Below, one piece after another: positions 1 to 9,664 of a stretch of DNA of 64,000 nucleotides. Origin of the DNA: Draconibacterium halophilum (GTDB lineage Bacteria; Bacteroidota; Bacteroidia; Bacteroidales; Prolixibacteraceae); the NCBI RefSeq assembly GCF_010448835.1, contig NZ_CP048409.1, positions 2,550,001 through 2,614,000 on the forward strand, in the 5' to 3' direction. A model generated the notes under the pieces. That model was not told the origin of the DNA and did not search any database. It worked only from the letters and a program-made list of their open reading frames with translations. The translations under genes were made by a program, and so were the position numbers. Position 1 is the first letter of the stretch. Every line of letters begins with the position of its first letter.

Positions 1-1373
1 GGCGGTATATTCGTTGGCGAAGACTCAGAAATCCCCAATACCCGTGGTTTTAGGGATGATGTTACCGGTGCCTTAATTGATATGAAAATACCTTTGTTAC
101 GTTGGCCGGGAGGTTGTTTTGCCGACACCTACAATTGGAGAGACGGCATTGGTCCAAGGGAAGAGCGCCCATCAATGGTAAATGTACACTGGGGCAATGT
201 TACCGAAGATAACAGCTTTGGAACACACGAATTTCTCGATTTTTGTGATTTAATAGATGCCGAACCATATATAAATGTGAACGTGGGATCGGGAACCGTT
301 CGCGAAGCTTCGGAATGGATTGAATACGTAACATCGTCGAACATTAGCCCGATGACAGATTTAAGAAAGAAAAACGGACGCGAAGAACCCTGGGAGGTAA
401 AATACTGGGGAATAGGAAACGAAAACTGGGGATGCGGTGGCAATATGACACCCGAGTATTATGCCGATGTTTACCGGAATTACGCTTCGTATGCACGTGG
501 CGCAGCATACAAAATTGCCTGTGGCGCAAGTGACTCAGACTACAACTGGACTGATGTATTGATGAAAAAATGCAGGGAAAAAGAAACCTGATGCAAGGTT
601 TATCATTGCATTATTATACTATCACGCACAATTGGAGCAAAAAAGGATCGGCAACCGATTTTGATGAAAAAGAGTGGTTTACCACGTTGAGCAAAACCTT
701 GTTTATGGATGAACTGATTCAAAAACATTCTACCATCATGGATAAATACGATCCGGAGAAACGGATAGGATTAATTGTTGATGAGTGGGGAAACTGGTTT
801 GATGTAGAGCCAGGAACCAATCCCGGATTCCTTTACCAGCAAAACACTTTACGCGATGCATTGGTCGCAGGAATCAACCTGAATATTTTTAATAATCACG
901 CCGATCGTGTTAAAATGTCGAATATTGCACAAACCATTAATGTGCTACAATCGGTTATTCTTACTAAAGATGACAAAATGGTGTTAACACCAACTTATTA
1001 TGTTTTTAAAATGTATAGTGTACATCAGGATGCAACACTAATACCTGCTAACCTTAAAACCGATAAGTACGAAATGGACGGGGAGTCGGTTCCGGCAGTA
1101 AATGCCTCGGCATCTACCAAAGATGGAGTAATTTCAATTACACTGTGTAACCTTAATCCTAACGAGAGCGAAAGTGTTGAAATTGCAGTAGCCGGGAACG
1201 AATTTTCGACAGCAAGTGGCGAAATTCTTACTGCTGATAAAATGAATGCATATAACGATTTTGGCAAAAACGAATCTGTGAGTTTGAAAGAATTTAGTGT
1301 AGCAAAACCAAAAGATGGTAAACTCAAGGTCGAGCTTCCTTCTAAATCGGTTGTGCTCGTTCAGTTGAAATAG
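1..1373 (+). pseudogene. GH51 alpha-L-arabinofuranosidase, 5' cut by window, frameshifted
   Basis: This enzyme would remove arabinofuranosyl side chains from arabinoxylan. The reading frame is open from base 1, so the N-terminus lies outside the window. The first part (1-591) has the GH51 signature LRWPGGCFADTYNW and the acid/base motif GIGNENWG (Glu codon at 421). The second part (570-1373) starts in a different frame with GLSLHYYT and carries the nucleophile motif VDEWGNWF (Glu codon at 783), then the C-terminal beta domain. Both halves match one family in consecutive order, so this is one gene broken by a one-base deletion between about 562 and 590, most likely in the A6 run at 565-570 or the A5 run at 578-582. 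It is followed by an intrinsic terminator and lies just upstream of the xylan regulator. The family call is firm. Whether the break is real is not. Confidence 0.85.
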
Positions 1374-1410
1374 TTTTTTTGATTTGATTATCAATTAGTT
1401 TTAGTTTAAA

Positions 1411-1437
1411 AGGAAGCTGTTAGGCTTCCTTTTTTTG
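1411..1437 (+). terminator. Intrinsic terminator after the GH51 gene
   Basis: The stem AGGAAGC (1411-1417) pairs with GCTTCCT (1424-1430) around a 6-nt loop, with an A-run before it and a T-run after it. It lies 37 bases after the GH51 stop and separates that gene from the regulator. The rest of the 1374-1688 gap shows no ORF or RNA that I recognise, and no clear TAnnTTTG promoter. Confidence 0.8.
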
Positions 1438-1688
1438 CCAAATGCAAGATGAATTGAAAAGATTCAGAGAATGAGAATATGATGCTAATTCACGAAAACC
1501 AGAATTCGGGATTATTTGATGGTTTCTAACAAAGCTATTTTATACCCAACAAGGAAAAACACGTTATTTAAACTACAAGGAAACTAAATTAGGAAAAAGA
1601 GTTTTTACGAATTATTACGAATAACCTATTTGGTTTTTGTTTATTTTCCCTAAATTTTTAAATTTCCTGCGTATTATAGAGCAACATC

Positions 1689-4600
1689 ATGAATTCTAGA
1701 CAATATTATTTTTTCCAGTTTGTATTCCTTGCCCTCAATTGTTTAGCTTTTGTTGCTGCGGCTGAAAATTCTATACAGTTTTATAACCTGAACGAAGAAT
1801 ACGGTATTTCGATACGCGAAACCAACCAGGTTTGCGAAGATGACGATGGTTTTATCTGGATTTCTTCAAAGGTTGGTATTGTCAGGTATTCCAGAGATGA
1901 TATTAGAACCTATCAATTGCCATATGATTCAGAAGATATTATCACTGTTCGGATGGAATATACAAACCATACGCTTTATGCTTATACCAATAACGGACAG
2001 GTATTTGAATACAACGAAATTCAAGATCGTTTTGATTTAATCACCAATATTACCAAGCAATTGGAAAATCCTCATGTAACGATTAATAAAATGTTGGTAG
2101 ATTCTACTGGCACAATCTGGGAAGCAAGCACTTTTGGGCTAATGAGTTTTAATCATGAAGAAGGATTAAATATATATTTTAACAATCAGAACATTCATTA
2201 TATTGAATGGTTAGATAATCATCGCTTTTTGTATGGCATTGATGGTTCTCTTGGTATTTTTGATATAAATACTTTAAATGCTAAAGAATATTATCGTTTT
2301 CCTGAAGGATCTAATTTCTACATCTCATACATTGAGTTCGATAAAGCTGAAAATACACTGTGGCTGGGAACTTTTGGCGATGGATTGTATTGTTTAAAAG
2401 AAGAAAACAGCCGGCAACAATTGCTACCTATTCCAGATATTCCGAATCAACCGATTCAGGCGATAAGCCCAATATCCGAATCTTCATTTTTAGTAGGTGT
2501 TGATGGCCAGGGAGTTTGGGAAGTTGATAAAAACTCCTTTGAGGTAATAGCCGTTTATAAAGACGACTCAGATAACCCAAATTCATTGAAAGGAAATGGG
2601 GTTTATGATATCTTTTGTGATCGGAACCAAAGGGTGTGGATTTGCACCTATAGTGGTGGAGTTTCGTTTTTTGACCAAGCCAGTAGTTCAGTTGTAACTA
2701 AAATATCGCATAGTGTTAATAATCCAAATTCGTTGGTGAATAATGATGTCAATAGTGTAATCGAAGATCGAAATGGAAATCTTTGGTTTGCAACTAATAA
2801 TGGTGTGAGCTTTTGGAATACAAAAACAAACAATTGGAGATCATTCTATCATAATAAAGAACAGCACGCTCAGGTATTTCTTGCGCTATACGAAGATTCG
2901 TTTGGAAGAATATGGGCAGGGTCTTATTCATCGGGTATTTATATTCTTGATGGAAATACCGGAAAGGAACTGAGACATTTGAGCCAGGAAAATAAGATGG
3001 GTGATTTTGCGGGTGATTTTGTGTTCAATATGCTGGAAGACCAGCAGGGGGATATTTGGATCGGTGGTGTTCGGGGTGATTTGATACGTTACAATTATAA
3101 AAGCGATACTTTTCAGTCGTATCCCGATTATACGATTTACCTGATATTAGAATACGGACCGGATAAATTACTGATGGGGACAACATACGGATTACTGCTC
3201 TTTGATAAAATTACTGGTAATCATGAGGTGCTGGTCGAAGGTTTTGTTGTTTCTGATCTCTACCTTTCAGAAGATATGGTTTGGATTGCTACAAACGGTA
3301 ACGGCGTTATTAGGTACAATCTCAACAATAAATCTACGCAATACTATACAATTGATAATGGACTACCCAGTAACTTCGTAAATACTATTGAATATGCCAA
3401 AGGATACTATTGGATAGGTACAGAGCTAGGCTTATGTCGTTTGAATGAAGCCGACCAAACTGTATTGACTTTTAACTCGTTATTATATCTTAGTAATGTA
3501 TCCTTTAACCAGGATGCACATTATACTTTAAAAAATGGAGATCTGATTATGGGCTCAAATAACGGAGCTTTAATGTTCGATCCGGATGATTTAAAGTTTA
3601 TGCCGGAAGATGGCCAAATCTATGTTCAGGATATTTCTGTCTCTGGAAGATCAATTCGCGAAATTGAAGATTTGAAACCGGAGGTGCCAATTAATGAGTT
3701 GAAGGAAATAAACCTTAAATATTTTCAAAATACAATAAGTTTAGAACTAATTCCTCTTGGAGTTACTTCTCCGGGAGCAAAGTTCTCGTGGAAAATTGAT
3801 GGTTTGGATGAGGAGTGGAGCAAACCAGTTGATAACCGGATTTTATCCTATTCGAATATTCCATACGGAACCTATACGATTCACCTACGGATGGTAGATA
3901 ATTCCATTACAGGAGTAATTGCCGAGCGCCAAATTAAAGTACAAATTGTTCCACCATTCTGGAAAACGATTTGGTTTAACATCCTCGTTCTTCTATTTGT
4001 AGCCGGGTTGGGCATTTTTAGTATTTACTTTTATGTCGATCGGTTAAAGAAAAAACACTCGGAAGAGAAAATCAGGTTCTTTGCAAATACTGCTCATGAT
4101 ATACGTACTTCGTTAACACTGGTTAACGGGCCAATTGAAGAATTAAATAAAGAGTCGGGGTTAAGCGATAAAGGTTCTAATTATCTTCATTTGGCAACAG
4201 AGCAGGTTCATCGCCTGTCGAAAGTAGTGACTCAGTTGCTTGATTTTCAGAAGGTAGATATCGGTAAGGAAAGAATGGCATTCACATCGGTGGATATTGT
4301 TAAAATGGTAGAAGACAGGGTAATGATGTTCGAATCCCATGCTAAAAGCAGAGGTATCGACTTAGTTTTTAAAGCAAATTGCAGAAAATTTGAAACTTCG
4401 GTTGACGAAAGAATGATTCAAAAAGTAATTGATAACCTTATTTCCAACGGTATTAAATACTCTAATCCGAATTCTCGAGTAAAAGTTAAGCTAAAGTGTG
4501 CTGCATCAAAATGGACCATTGAAGTAAAAGACAATGGAATTGGAATTACCAAAAAGGCTCAAAAAATGTTATTCAGAGAATACTATCGTGGCGATAATGC

Positions 4601-5606
4601 TATCAATTCAAAAATTGTTGGTTCGGGTATTGGGCTGTTATTGGTTAAAAATTACGTTACCTTACATGGTGGTAAAGTTACTTGCGAAAGTCAGTCGAAT
4701 GTAGGATCCACCTTCACCGTTACCATCCCATTAATTAATAAAGATGATTCGGCAAGGAAAAAGGAAACCACACGGCAATCTGCAGATAAAAATCTTTTCA
4801 AACCATCAAAAATAAATCCAGTAACAGAAAAACAAGCAGTTGCCAAAAGAGGTAATAAAATGACTGTTTTAATTGTTGAAGATCACGAGTATCTGAGAGA
4901 ATTTCTTCAGTCGGCTATGCAGGATCAGTTTAATGTTTATATGGCAGAAGATGGTGAAATGGCCTGGGACATGATACAAAAGCAACATCCTGATCTTATC
5001 GTTTCGGATATTATGATGCCCAAAATGGATGGTTTTACGTTGTGTGAAAAAGTAAAATCAAATTTCTTAACGGCACATATCCCGGTTATTCTTTTAACGG
5101 CATTGGCAGGAAAAGCACAACAATTGCACGGATTGGGAATAGGAGCCGATGATTATCTTACCAAGCCGTTTGATGTTACATTGCTTCAGCAAAGAATAAA
5201 ATCAATTCTTAAAAACCGTGAGATTGTAAGGAATAAGGCCTTAAAGTTGACCAATGCTGATGAAGAGCCTATTCTTTTGGAAAACGAGTTAAATGATAAG
5301 TTTTTGAAGCGGATGATAGAGGTTGTAACAGACAATATGGATAATTCGCAGTTTTCTAAAAATGAGTTTGCTGCAAGTATGAATGTTAGTCCTTCATTGC
5401 TCTATAAAAAAATAAAGGCCTTAACCGACCAATCACCAACCGATTTTATAAAAACCATAAGGCTAAACCACGCCCGGGATTTACTACATTCAAAAAAATA
5501 TACCATTACCGAAGTAAGTGAATTATGTGGTTTTAGCAGTGTTGGCTATTTCAGTACTGTTTTTCGTAAACATTTTGGGAAATCGCCTACACAAATGATA
5601 GAATAA
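1689..5606 (+). CDS. Hybrid two-component system regulator (HTCS), xylan-type
   Basis: This one-protein sensor and transcription factor detects an oligosaccharide in the periplasm and activates the adjacent locus. In order: a signal peptide (about residues 1-24), two-component propeller repeats (about 30-670, with recurrent GNLWFATNNG-like blades), a Y_Y_Y domain (about 680-750), a transmembrane helix (about 760-785), a HisKA domain with phospho-acceptor His803 in NTAHDIRTS, an HATPase with N-box and DNGIGI motif, a receiver domain with Asp1107 in VSDIMMPKMDG and Lys in DYLTKPF, and a C-terminal AraC-type helix-turn-helix (about 1200-1305). The HisKA motif has Ser where Pro is common (RTSLT rather than RTPLT). 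Its 1305 residues are normal for the family. Its position beside the SusC/SusD genes suggests that it controls them, perhaps through the repeats at 6424-6480. That last point is inference. Confidence 0.95.
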   Translation: MNSRQYYFFQFVFLALNCLAFVAAAENSIQFYNLNEEYGISIRETNQVCEDDDGFIWISSKVGIVRYSRDDIRTYQLPYDSEDIITVRMEYTNHTLYAYTNNGQVFEYNEIQDRFDLITNITKQLENPHVTINKMLVDSTGTIWEASTFGLMSFNHEEGLNIYFNNQNIHYIEWLDNHRFLYGIDGSLGIFDINTLNAKEYYRFPEGSNFYISYIEFDKAENTLWLGTFGDGLYCLKEENSRQQLLPIPDIPNQPIQAISPISESSFLVGVDGQGVWEVDKNSFEVIAVYKDDSDNPNSLKGNGVYDIFCDRNQRVWICTYSGGVSFFDQASSSVVTKISHSVNNPNSLVNNDVNSVIEDRNGNLWFATNNGVSFWNTKTNNWRSFYHNKEQHAQVFLALYEDSFGRIWAGSYSSGIYILDGNTGKELRHLSQENKMGDFAGDFVFNMLEDQQGDIWIGGVRGDLIRYNYKSDTFQSYPDYTIYLILEYGPDKLLMGTTYGLLLFDKITGNHEVLVEGFVVSDLYLSEDMVWIATNGNGVIRYNLNNKSTQYYTIDNGLPSNFVNTIEYAKGYYWIGTELGLCRLNEADQTVLTFNSLLYLSNVSFNQDAHYTLKNGDLIMGSNNGALMFDPDDLKFMPEDGQIYVQDISVSGRSIREIEDLKPEVPINELKEINLKYFQNTISLELIPLGVTSPGAKFSWKIDGLDEEWSKPVDNRILSYSNIPYGTYTIHLRMVDNSITGVIAERQIKVQIVPPFWKTIWFNILVLLFVAGLGIFSIYFYVDRLKKKHSEEKIRFFANTAHDIRTSLTLVNGPIEELNKESGLSDKGSNYLHLATEQVHRLSKVVTQLLDFQKVDIGKERMAFTSVDIVKMVEDRVMMFESHAKSRGIDLVFKANCRKFETSVDERMIQKVIDNLISNGIKYSNPNSRVKVKLKCAASKWTIEVKDNGIGITKKAQKMLFREYYRGDNAINSKIVGSGIGLLLVKNYVTLHGGKVTCESQSNVGSTFTVTIPLINKDDSARKKETTRQSADKNLFKPSKINPVTEKQAVAKRGNKMTVLIVEDHEYLREFLQSAMQDQFNVYMAEDGEMAWDMIQKQHPDLIVSDIMMPKMDGFTLCEKVKSNFLTAHIPVILLTALAGKAQQLHGLGIGADDYLTKPFDVTLLQQRIKSILKNREIVRNKALKLTNADEEPILLENELNDKFLKRMIEVVTDNMDNSQFSKNEFAASMNVSPSLLYKKIKALTDQSPTDFIKTIRLNHARDLLHSKKYTITEVSELCGFSSVGYFSTVFRKHFGKSPTQMIE

Positions 5607-5829
5607 GAAACGGGCACCTATTTAAACCTCCTTTTTACCTTAAATTATAGTTCAGTACGGTTCAAATTTTGAATAATTCCTTGTTTATTTTTCAAAAACC
5701 AGGGTGTTTGTCCAATATTGCATGTTTGTTAGTTGCATATAGTCAGCGAGTTATATCCTACTTGTGCAGTAGTGTCTCGTTTTTGAAATTAAATATCTAA
5801 AATTGAAAGCCCCTGCCTCTTATGCATTC

Positions 5830-5837
5830 TATTTTTG
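5830..5837 (+). promoter_or_regulatory. Candidate -7 element (TATTTTTG)
   Basis: This matches the Bacteroidota -7 consensus TAnnTTTG and lies about 55-65 bases before the small lipoprotein-like ORF. A TTG at 5803-5805 could be the -33 part, but the 24-base spacing is long. The remainder of 5607-5892 is AT-rich and shows nothing else. Confidence 0.3.
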
Positions 5838-5892
5838 AATACTACCGAAGTGTGACAACACAACTGTAGAGTGCATTAAACTATTCACCTAA

Positions 5893-6225
5893 TTGGAAAT
5901 TAAAATGGAACTAAACTTTTTCGTTCAGCTAGCTATTTCTATTTTTTTGTTTTCAGGATTATTATTTTTCAATTCCTGTAACTCCGAATCCAAATCTGGT
6001 AATCCAAAATTTGTAGCTGAAAACATGGTGGCCCACCTTAGTTATTTCTCTTATAAAATTAACCATGAACTTTACTTAATAAATCCTCTTTCCGGCGAAA
6101 ATTACAATTCTAATCCAATTCTTTGGGGATGGTATTATCTCTCCGGTGTTTGCACCAATGGAAGTAGACTAACTGCTCCATCTGGTAGAAAGTATATACC
6201 CCGGAAAAATCTTGAATTTAAATAA
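5893..6225 (+). CDS. Small hypothetical lipoprotein-like protein
   Basis: I do not recognise this protein of 110 residues. It has a hydrophobic N-terminal segment followed by FFNSCNSES, which resembles a lipobox cysteine. It would be a short exported protein with a Tyr/Asn-rich middle and a basic tail. An in-frame ATG at 5905 may be the real start, because it gives a more normal signal peptide. The gene stands alone between the regulator and the first SusC gene, with a possible -7 element upstream. It could be a genuine small surface protein or a remnant of a larger gene, since the tail shows no clear domain. Existence as an expressed gene is uncertain. Confidence 0.4.
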   Translation: MEIKMELNFFVQLAISIFLFSGLLFFNSCNSESKSGNPKFVAENMVAHLSYFSYKINHELYLINPLSGENYNSNPILWGWYYLSGVCTNGSRLTAPSGRKYIPRKNLEFK

Positions 6226-6423
6226 TTGAACATTCAATCACTTAATCAATATCTATTTATAAACGTAAAAATTCTAGTCTTATGAGTAAAAACACTAACG
6301 GACATTCTGTCCCTCATTATTTCTTCCCGACAATTTATTTCTCACCCTAGCAAATGTTTTAAAGAAATGCAGAGTGAAAAATACAATCAATGTCGAATGT
6401 AACGAATTCCGACTTGTCGGGAT

Positions 6424-6480
6424 GAGTTCCATCTTATGCTTAGATAATAAAATACTTAGATAAGATGAAATTTAGAACTC
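6424..6480 (+). promoter_or_regulatory. Inverted and direct repeats upstream of the first susC
   Basis: CATCTTAT (6430-6437) is mirrored by ATAAGATG (6460-6467). These are flanked by GAGTTC (6424-6429) and its complement GAACTC (6475-6480). Within the span CTTAGATAA occurs twice in direct orientation (6439-6447 and 6455-6463). It ends 26 bases before the SusC start codon. The layout suits an operator for the adjacent HTCS or a folded mRNA leader; neither is proven. Confidence 0.4.
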
Positions 6481-6506
6481 TTTTGTCAATTTAATTAGAG
6501 AATATA

Positions 6507-9500
6507 ATGAAACACAGAATTAATTTATCATCTCAAAAAGCTTTGTCAGCTTTGATGAAGAACTACTTGATTAAAACTCTGGTAGTTGTACTTGGGATTC
6601 TTATCAATTTATCGGTGTTCGCTCAGGATACCAGAACTATCACAGGGACGGTTGTTGACGAACAAGACAATCCGGTAATTGGTGCTACAGTAATCGTTAA
6701 AGGTACACAGATTGGAGTACCCACTAACGTGGATGGAAATTTTGAGCTGCAAGTTCCTGTTGATAAGGAGATACTACTTATCTCCTTTATTGGAATGGAA
6801 CAACAGGAAATTAACATAGCTAACCAAAGTAAATTTGAAGTTGTGCTTGCGCCATCGAGCGTACAGTTGGAGGAGACAGTTGTTGTTGGTTATGGCCAAC
6901 AGAAGAAAGAGAGTGTTGTAGGTGCTATCACACAAACAACAGGCGAAGTACTGCAACGTGCAGCCGGTGTTACCGATATAGGTATGGCACTAACAGGTAA
7001 CCTTCCTGGTGTAATAACTATTAACAGCTCGGGTATGCCGGGTGAGGAAAATCCACAAATTATTATTCGTTCGGCAAGTTCGTGGAACAACAGCGACCCA
7101 TTAGTTTTGGTTGATGGTGTTGAACGCCCGATGAGCGGAGTTGATATGAACTCGGTGGAGTCGGTATCGGTACTGAAAGATGCTTCGGCAACTGCCGTTT
7201 TTGGTGTGAAAGGTGCAAACGGTGTAATCCTGATTACTACCAAACGTGGTAAACTAGGTTCGGCACGTATTGATGTTTCGGCCAACATGACTATGAAAGT
7301 ACCATCGAAATTACCTAATAAACTGGATTCGTACGACGCTTTAATGGCGCGTAATTATGCCATCGAGCACGAGTTGGGAGTTTACCCTGATTCATGGGGT
7401 TACATGACTCCACAGAGTATTATTGAAAAATACCGTTATCCGGCTGATTTGGCAGAAGCCGAACGTTATCCAAATGTCGACTGGCAGGATGTACTGTTTA
7501 AAGATTATGCCATGTCGTACAATGCAAACGTAAACGTGTCTGGAGGTACTAAGTTTGTTAAATATTTTGCTTCGGCAGACTTTGCAAGCGAAGGCGACCT
7601 TTTTTATGTTTACGATAATGGACGTAACTACGATTCGGGTTATGCTTACAACCGTATTAACGTGCGAAGTAACCTCGATTTCCAGCTTACAAAATCTACC
7701 ATTTTCAGATTAAACCTGGCCGGATCAAACGGTCAAAGGAAAACGCCGTGGGGGCAAACCAATTCCGGCGACTGGGCAGTTGCTCAGCAGTGGGCAGGTG
7801 CGTATAACATTGCGCCTGATGTGTTCTTGCCACAATATTCAGATGGTTCATGGGGGTTCTATCCAAACATTTCAAATGTTTCGAACTCGGCTCAAAACCT
7901 GTCGCTTTCGGGAACCATGCTTTCTACAACAACACAAATCAACACTGACTTCATTTTGGAACAGGAGTTAGATTTTATTACTGAAGGATTGAAATTCCGT
8001 GGTGCAGTGTCGTGGGATAACACTTTCCTGGAAAGGGACAGGGGGATAAACGACCTTTACAACGATGCCCAGCAAAAGTGGATTGACCCTGAAACCGGTG
8101 TTGCCACATATAAGAAGGAATATGAGAATAACAATAAATTCGATTTCCAACAGGGAGTATTGTGGACTACCTCTGCCGGGTCGGTTCAAAACAATGCTAC
8201 GCAACGTAATCTGGAATATCAATTGCGTTTAAACTGGGACCGTCAGTTTGGTAACCACAGTGTTACTGCGATGGGATTGTTCAGCCGTAAAGAACGCGCA
8301 CGGGGAAGCATGATTCCAACCTTCCGCGAAGACTGGGCGTTCCGTACAACTTACGATTATAAATCGCGCTATTTCTTAGAGTATAATGGTGCATATAACG
8401 GATCAGAAAGATTTTCCAAAGACTATCGTTTTGCTTTCTTTAGTTCGGGTGCAATTGGCTGGATGATCTCCGAAGAATCATTTATGGAAAGCCTCGAATT
8501 CCTGGATATGTTGAAACTGAGGGCTTCGTATGGTGAAATTGGTGACGATAATATCAATGGCCGTTGGCTGTATCTTACACAATGGGCCTACGGAGGTAAC
8601 TCATCTCTTGACTTAACCCAGGGAACCAGCCCTTACGATTGGTACAGGGAATCAACAGTTGGAAACCCGGATGTACACTGGGAAACAGTGAAAAAATTTA
8701 ATGCCGGTGTTGATTATGCTTTCTTTGATGGATTACTGGCTGGTAGCGTTGAATATTTCCGCGATAATCGTGTTGATATTTTAATTAACGGAAACGACCG
8801 TGCAGTTCCTTCATATTATGGAACAACACCTCCAACAGCTAACCTTGGAGAGGTTGAAACCAACGGTTACGAGTTACAGGTACGTATAAATAAAGTCCTT
8901 AATAACGGGCTTCGTTTGTGGGGAGATATGAGTATGACACATGCAGTAAACGAGGTTCTTGAAAGAGATGATCCGGAACTGTATGAAGATTACCGCAAAC
9001 AAGCCGGATACAGCATTGGTCAAACAAGAGCACATGTTGACGCCGGATATTTAAATACTTACGATGCTATGTATGGTAGCCCGGAGCACGATACAAATGA
9101 TCCGTATAAAGTTCCTGGTGATTATTATATCCTTGATTTTAATGCTGATGGTATTGTGGATAGTAAAGACCAGATTCCATACGGTTATTCCGGTTCTCCA
9201 CAAAATACTTACAATGCAACAGTTGGTGTTGAATGGAAAGGCTTTAGCGGATTTGTACAGTTTTACGGCGTTAACAATGTAACCCGTAATGTTCCGCTAA
9301 CCAGTTTCGGAAGTCAGCTGAACACAGTTTACGATTTCGGTACCTGGTGGTCGCAAGAAACACCAAATGCAGATGTAACTGTTCCACGTTGGTTGTCGGA
9401 ACCTAGTTACCATTCGGGCACACAGTATCTTTTCGATGGTTCGTATGTACGTCTGAAAAATGCAGAAGTAGCTTATACTGTTAATGGTGGGTGGATCAAT

Positions 9501-9662
9501 ACAATTGGATTCCGCACCCTGAAAATCTTTGTTAACGGTAACAACTTGTGGGTATGGTCTAAAATGCCTGATGACCGTGAATCGAACTTCGCGGGGTCTG
9601 GTGGCCAGGGAGCTTACCCAACTATGAAACGATATAATTTAGGAATAAGATTTACACTATAA
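6507..9662 (+). CDS. xusA: SusC/RagA-family TonB-dependent transporter (XusA-like)
   Basis: This outer-membrane transporter is expected to import xylo-oligosaccharides together with its SusD partner. The sequence shows a signal peptide ending near SVFAQ (about residue 40), a carboxypeptidase-D-like N-terminal domain (about 45-120), a TonB-dependent plug with the typical SVSVLKDASATAVFGVKGANG and ITTKRGK motifs (about 140-260), and a long beta-barrel ending in YNLGIRFTL with a C-terminal aromatic-type strand. Its 1051 residues are typical. An in-frame ATG at 6555 gives a shorter signal peptide and is an alternative start. The SusD gene begins 2 bases after the stop. The order SusC-SusD-SusC-SusD-unknown-GH10 is that of the Prevotella xus cluster, which supports xylan as substrate. 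The symbol is given by that analogy. Confidence 0.93.
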   Translation: MKHRINLSSQKALSALMKNYLIKTLVVVLGILINLSVFAQDTRTITGTVVDEQDNPVIGATVIVKGTQIGVPTNVDGNFELQVPVDKEILLISFIGMEQQEINIANQSKFEVVLAPSSVQLEETVVVGYGQQKKESVVGAITQTTGEVLQRAAGVTDIGMALTGNLPGVITINSSGMPGEENPQIIIRSASSWNNSDPLVLVDGVERPMSGVDMNSVESVSVLKDASATAVFGVKGANGVILITTKRGKLGSARIDVSANMTMKVPSKLPNKLDSYDALMARNYAIEHELGVYPDSWGYMTPQSIIEKYRYPADLAEAERYPNVDWQDVLFKDYAMSYNANVNVSGGTKFVKYFASADFASEGDLFYVYDNGRNYDSGYAYNRINVRSNLDFQLTKSTIFRLNLAGSNGQRKTPWGQTNSGDWAVAQQWAGAYNIAPDVFLPQYSDGSWGFYPNISNVSNSAQNLSLSGTMLSTTTQINTDFILEQELDFITEGLKFRGAVSWDNTFLERDRGINDLYNDAQQKWIDPETGVATYKKEYENNNKFDFQQGVLWTTSAGSVQNNATQRNLEYQLRLNWDRQFGNHSVTAMGLFSRKERARGSMIPTFREDWAFRTTYDYKSRYFLEYNGAYNGSERFSKDYRFAFFSSGAIGWMISEESFMESLEFLDMLKLRASYGEIGDDNINGRWLYLTQWAYGGNSSLDLTQGTSPYDWYRESTVGNPDVHWETVKKFNAGVDYAFFDGLLAGSVEYFRDNRVDILINGNDRAVPSYYGTTPPTANLGEVETNGYELQVRINKVLNNGLRLWGDMSMTHAVNEVLERDDPELYEDYRKQAGYSIGQTRAHVDAGYLNTYDAMYGSPEHDTNDPYKVPGDYYILDFNADGIVDSKDQIPYGYSGSPQNTYNATVGVEWKGFSGFVQFYGVNNVTRNVPLTSFGSQLNTVYDFGTWWSQETPNADVTVPRWLSEPSYHSGTQYLFDGSYVRLKNAEVAYTVNGGWINTIGFRTLKIFVNGNNLWVWSKMPDDRESNFAGSGGQGAYPTMKRYNLGIRFTL

Positions 9663-9664
9663 TT

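Noticed and set aside
1621..1688. Promoter for the HTCS gene in AT-rich sequence
   Set aside because: No TAnnTTTG with a properly spaced TTTG could be found.
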